From NCBI GenBank assembly GCA_030544235.1, contig CM060470.1:26563098-26627097 (forward strand): a DNA stretch of 64,000 bases, written 5' to 3'. Position 1 is the stretch's first letter. Every line of letters begins with the position of its first letter. Shown here one piece after another: positions 59,249-64,000 of the stretch. This DNA is from Lepturacanthus savala (taxonomy: Eukaryota; Chordata; Actinopteri; Scombriformes; Trichiuridae). The notes under the pieces are model-generated. The model was not told the DNA's origin and ran no database searches. It saw only the letters and a list, made by a program, of their open reading frames with translations. The translations under genes and the position numbers were made by a program.

Positions 59249-61528
59249 GGTGGGGGATGCAGGGGAAACATGCCACTTGATATTAAATGTTTGTCTTCCC
59301 TCGAAATAACATGAAAGAAGCTAAGGACTTTTATTTTGAAAAAATCCAAAAAAAAAGTAAATATGCCTACATATGTGTGTTGACTCAGCAGGATAATATT
59401 AAATAAAAACGTTTGATTTACAGGAAAAAAACACTTAAAAGCAACACAAAATGAGCCTGAATACATCCGGTGCAAAAATAAAAACAATTAAAAAAACATT
59501 CTCATTCATTTGATCACTAACACAATATCAGCAGTTAACACATACATTTATGTTCAAATATTGTTGATAAAATATTAAAGAAACTCTTAATTTGTGCATT
59601 TCTATCAAACACAATGTTATTTGTATTGAATATTGTGATTACTCCACGTGCAGCATTTATTTAGGAGTGAATTGTGTTTTTAATCCAGTTTACAGGAAGG
59701 AGTTTGTAAGTGTATATCTTAGGGGTGGGTTTATTTTTAGGGAAAAAACAGGCAAACACACTGTTGTGTCTACCATGTTGTATCTATACATGTGAACAGC
59801 TGAACATGTGATCCACACACATGACAAATGTGTTTTGGCTACATGTGGAAGGTCCATATGAAGCCCAGTGGACACGGGTCAATTTAATGCCAGACGGACC
59901 CTAATGGCCATGTGGCTGTGGAAATGACATATTTGTACTTCATTCTCATCTTTTGCTTTCAAGTACAGTATTTATGTACAATTCTGACTGATTTGTAATT
60001 GTACTTCATTCTATATATTTAAAGCCACTTCACACATGTATCGATCTAATTTAAGAGGAAAATATTGGCCATTTGAATGCAATATATGTGCTATAATTAC
60101 CAGTTACTTTACAGATTAAGATTTTATGTACAAATCATAGGATCAGTTGTATGTCATTTTAGAAAAAAAAATGAAATTAAAGTCACACAATTATATATAT
60201 TAGTTGCCCTCTATATTTACCATCTTTTTCTCTAAACATCAAGTGTTGTGTGTTGTAGCTGTAAACTTCCTGGACACAACTATAGCAACAAAACCGCATG
60301 CACCTCCCGGTACAATCTAGATTTTACTAACTAACAGGGTCCAGTAGATGTGAGCATCTAATTAAAAGTCTCGTATGGCCTCAGTCAGAAGTCCCTGAAC
60401 ATTTCACACACCGCTGTTAAAATGAAGTCTCCTCTCTCTGTGTAACTTCAGCCGACCAGTTATCTGGCTGCAAGTGTCACACTTTAGTGTCACAGATCAG
60501 TGTGATTATGCAACACATTGGAAAGATGCAGCGCCTCATGTCTGCACTTCTTCCTCTACACAGATAAACTCTAACATTTAAGTAGAATACGGACAACTTT
60601 TTTTCTCCAACACTGCAACATTTTGTACATCATAGTCTGTACAATCAGATTCATACTCTCTGCTTAATAACTTGTAGTTTAATCTGTTTGCTGTATTTTT
60701 TTTGTAAAAGCTATTTTGGTCTCTTAAGTGCCTCAGAAAAGAATATTAATTGATTTATGCTTATATTGATTTATTTATTAAGATTCAGGGTTATAAGGAA
60801 CCATTAGAAAGATAACTTGTATTTTACTTTACTTACTTTCAGAATTTGCAATAAAATAATAAGTAAATAAATAATAATTATCATTCTTGTGTAAATGATT
60901 TTCAAGAAAGTCCAGCTTCATATATTATTTCAGTAACACTTAATTTTAACTGAACATTAATTTGAAGGTTTAAGCAAATACAAGAACATATAATGTAGGT
61001 TTGTTATTGCTCTACAAATTCTTGTGTGAAGCCTCCATACTGATGTATAAGCAGTTAATGAATAGTTGATAGCACTGTTGCAATCATTTATAACAATATA
61101 TGACAAGTAGAGTATGTTAAAGCATTTATTTATAGATTTATATTTACAGATGAACAAAACACTCACATGCAGGTTTAAAATATGTATATATATGTATTCA
61201 CTAAAATGTACCTATGAACACTGAGAGCTGCATTATAGGTGTTATAATGTATTATTTAAAAAATGATTGCATTCAATCAATTTCAATCGATTTAGATTGT
61301 ATATTTTAATAGTAGAAGAAGTTTACTCCTGTTTTTAGTGACAGTCTGGGTCAACAGGTGACCTGCATGTGCTTCTAAAACATTCTTCTTGTGACGCTGT
61401 CACAACGAACATCAGGAGCAGTTGAACGTGACACAGTCACTGAGACTTACTGTGGGGGTTGAAGCTTGTACGATGTTTTGAAGTACACGCCACGGAGTCT
61501 GAGTCCACCAGCAGCGACTCAGTTCAGC

Positions 61529-61538
61529 CACTTCCTCT
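61529..61538. promoter_or_regulatory. PU.1/ETS-type motif before the last gene
   Basis: CACTTCCTCT (minus strand AGAGGAAGTG) is a good PU.1 core, about 110 bases upstream of the start codon at 61647. It hints at leukocyte expression but is a short motif. Confidence 0.35.
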
Positions 61539-61646
61539 GATCAGAGTGAGGGAGAAAGGAAGATAAAGTGTAACCAATAGCAACCAGGAGATAAAGAAAG
61601 ACGATTTTCACAGACGGAGAGCAAAAAAAGACAAAGAGGGACAGAA

Positions 61647-61710
61647 ATGGACAAACTGAGGACAGGTGTTTTTTTTCTGTTCGGGCTCTTGGTGCCTGTA
61701 TCCTGTGCAG
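61647..61710 (+). CDS. Signal-peptide exon of an unidentified secreted or membrane protein (partial)
   Basis: The ATG at 61647 opens a frame encoding MDKLRTGVFFLFGLLVPVSC followed by Ala and a split Gly/Glu/Ala/Val/Asp codon. It ends at a strong donor, CAG|GTAAGTG. A basic start, a hydrophobic core and a small-residue end make a textbook signal peptide. The phase-1 junction after the signal peptide is typical of immunoglobulin-superfamily and many other extracellular genes. No following exon was recognised in the last 2.3 kb, so the rest probably lies beyond the window or in unrecognised short exons. The gene cannot be named. Confidence 0.6.
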
Positions 61711-64000
61711 GTAAGTGATGCAAAACCTAAACTGACGTTTAATTCTACTAAAACTCTTTAGTTTAGTTTTTTTCTGTTAAAGGCCTCCATGTTTACACAC
61801 ATGGAAAAGAAAACCTAAGTCAGCATGTTGTTACTAGAAGGGAGTCTGCAGGTGTTAGAGTTTAATTCTTCTAGATACATTCTCAGTCATTCTTCTAACG
61901 CCCATGCGGAAATCTTTGTCATCTTCTTTAACATGGGTCCTCAGCAGTTAGTTAAGAGAGCATCTAACCCTTTAAATGAATTTGTCCTGTTTTCTTTACA
62001 CACTTTTCTGATAATGTATATTTAAATGGGAAGAAAAAAGTGAATCAACTTGTTGATTTCTGCAAAACAAAAAAGCAGAGGAAAGCATTTTGTTATGGAA
62101 TAATTTGAGCTGTCTTTTGAGTCAACCCAAAGTTTTCCATTCTCATATGACGGAGATGATTGTCTATATTAAGAAGCCTGTATATAGAAGAGTATAGTCA
62201 ATTAAAAACCTCATAGCTTAAACACTTCACACAGCAGCAGCACTTTGGTTATTAATAGCCGTTTCTTACTCTATGCTTTGTATCAAAATAACGTATAAAA
62301 TAATTTCTTTCCTCAGGGTTTAACTTGAGACGTTTTAGTTTTCATTGGTGAAGGTTTGTGTGCATTTGATGTTTTCCAGGCTTTCTGCTTTATGTCGTAG
62401 TTAGTGGGGTTTACGGGGGAAAAAATTCAAGCTGATCAAGAAACACTTTCAAGTCCTGTCAGAATCATCATGAAGAAGGGATTACAAGAAAGTATACACA
62501 TAAATAAATAATCTCCCTCAAGACACTATATGAAAATGCTGATTTCTGGAGCAAGAAGATAAAACATCCAAACTTCTGCAGCAGAGAAACACACAATGAA
62601 GCAGAAATGAAATGAAGCAGGAAACATTCCTGCTCAGAACATATTATTTTAATGACTTTGCTGCTCACTTGTAACCTCTTGACCTTTTGAACAGCAAGAT
62701 TGCCTCATTTATTGACAGATGGTATTCTATCGCAATATAACGATGCAAAATGTCAAAACACATGTTCATCTGCAGGCCAGGTAAGCAATAATCACCCAGA
62801 ATTGATCAGGAAATTTCATTAATTTGAAGAATTAGAATGATTAAAGTGCAGAAAACTATTTCCCTAACCCCGCAGAATTGTAGCTTCAAGGTTTTGTCCA
62901 ATTTGTTCAATTGTGTTCTCACTGAGTGAAATACACAAATCTGGGTTTATAAGGTTGCAGCATGTCATCATATGAAAATATTCTAGATATTTTTGCATTA
63001 TTTTACACACATACCGCTAAATTCAACCTGACAATATGTTATATTTGGAAACTTTTGATATAAAAAATATAAATTTGTGAACAGAGATAATGTATATATT
63101 GAAGTCAAAGAACTCACTGGCTGCTGTTCAGTATGCGTTTAATGCACATTTTGGGAAATACATAAAATAGTTTTGTTGCTGACTGTTAGATGAGAGGATT
63201 AATACATTAATACATATGATGTGATATTAATGATACATGGATATGATGGTAGAGTTAGAGCTCAACACTAAGACTGGAAACATGGCTGATATTGATCAGC
63301 TTATCTCACCTATATAACCTATATTATTTTAGGTTAGCAACCCATGCTCACGGAAATGTTTCCTACAAATGAACATTTTATGTATTAAAATAATTAAATA
63401 AAGAAAAAAGGTCAGTACTCCTTTAGATTTCTCATTAGCTCAGTAATAGAGGCAGAATCTCCTTTTTGTGGTATAAAAATAAGTATTGCAACTTCACCTC
63501 ATCAGATCTTGATGAGGAAGTTATAGCTTCTCTGAATCACCACTACTGGCTCCATTCTCACAACAGGGCTTCTTTTCCAACCGCACAAGGCGATAAATAA
63601 ACTTCAAAGCCACAGAGCAGCCCAACTCAACATCGCTTTTTCTATTTCCTGTTTTAGGGCACTTAGTCAAAACCTGTCATACAATATGTCTTTGGTATGT
63701 TGATATTTTCCACCCCCTGTTGTGAAATGAATATCCTGTAAGTTATGCAACACTTAACACTCCCCCAGACCATTTTACTTACTTTAATCATACTATCATA
63801 TAAATATGGTTCTATCTTTGTGATTTGTTTAAAAATATCAATAATATAGGAGGAGGCCTTTTCTAGATTTGACCAAGTTTACACATGTTTACAGGAGTCT
63901 AAAAAAGTTACACTAGTGAAGTCTGCATTTTGTGTTTGTTTCTTTGACAACGGAAAGTTAAAAACAGACAGGAAATAGAAAAGGAAATACACTGAAATAC
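61711..64000. other. Probable first intron of the last gene
   Basis: AT-rich sequence after the signal-peptide donor. I see no convincing exon, RNA gene or named repeat on either strand. Confidence 0.5.

Larger units (their letters stand above)
58920..61646. other. Divergent spacer between lamp1 and the next gene
   Basis: The left 350 bases are the GC- and CpG-richer lamp1 promoter. The rest is AT-rich and shows no coding exon. The right end is the leader of the plus-strand signal-peptide gene. Confidence 0.6.

Overview
This window is vertebrate nuclear DNA. Multi-exon genes with GT-AG introns, long CA/GT and ATT microsatellites and fish-type transposon relics point to a teleost, probably a percomorph. 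The species cannot be told from the sequence. No prokaryotic, CRISPR or operon-type system is present. Every protein-coding gene except the last was rebuilt exon by exon, and reading phases close in all of them.

Layout from left to right. A JAM2-like junctional adhesion gene lies on the minus strand (1325-6938). A microsatellite-rich spacer follows. Next are a secreted C-type lectin with a long acidic pro-region on the plus strand (10128-12768), the lysine methyltransferase mettl21c (plus, 16953-18524) and rhodopsin kinase grk1 (minus, 19400-22521). Then come the E2F partner tfdp1 (minus, CDS 25587-33227, leader exons to about 35.8 kb), the neddylation co-E3 dcun1d2 (plus, 40348-44294) and the TBC-domain gene grtp1 (plus, 47882-51949). 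A lamp1 gene with only one luminal domain (minus, 54436-58919) follows, and the window ends with the signal-peptide exon of an unidentified secreted or membrane protein (plus, 61647-61710).

The block grk1 - tfdp1 - dcun1d2 - grtp1 - lamp1 keeps the gene order of human 13q34. The genes that separate them in human (ATP4B, TMCO3, ADPRHL1) have no recognisable coding sequence in their slots. The absent gastric proton-pump beta subunit (ATP4B) is the most suggestive point, because stomachless teleosts are known to have lost it. The genes are ordinary, independently transcribed vertebrate genes with no shared pathway.

Repeats recognised include two palindromic hAT-like MITEs (one with a perfect 8-bp target-site duplication) and a diverged dispersed repeat present twice, plus an inverted piece, in tfdp1 introns. 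There is also a piggyBac-like transposase relic, a non-LTR reverse-transcriptase relic in grtp1, a C-terminal fragment of a retroelement ORF near 36.5 kb, and many microsatellites. Promoter motifs of note are CLEAR/TFEB-type E-boxes at lamp1, a palindromic NRF1 site at dcun1d2 and a CCAAT plus E2F-like pair at tfdp1. I found no convincing novel biological system; the most useful leads are the lost syntenic genes and the half-length LAMP1.
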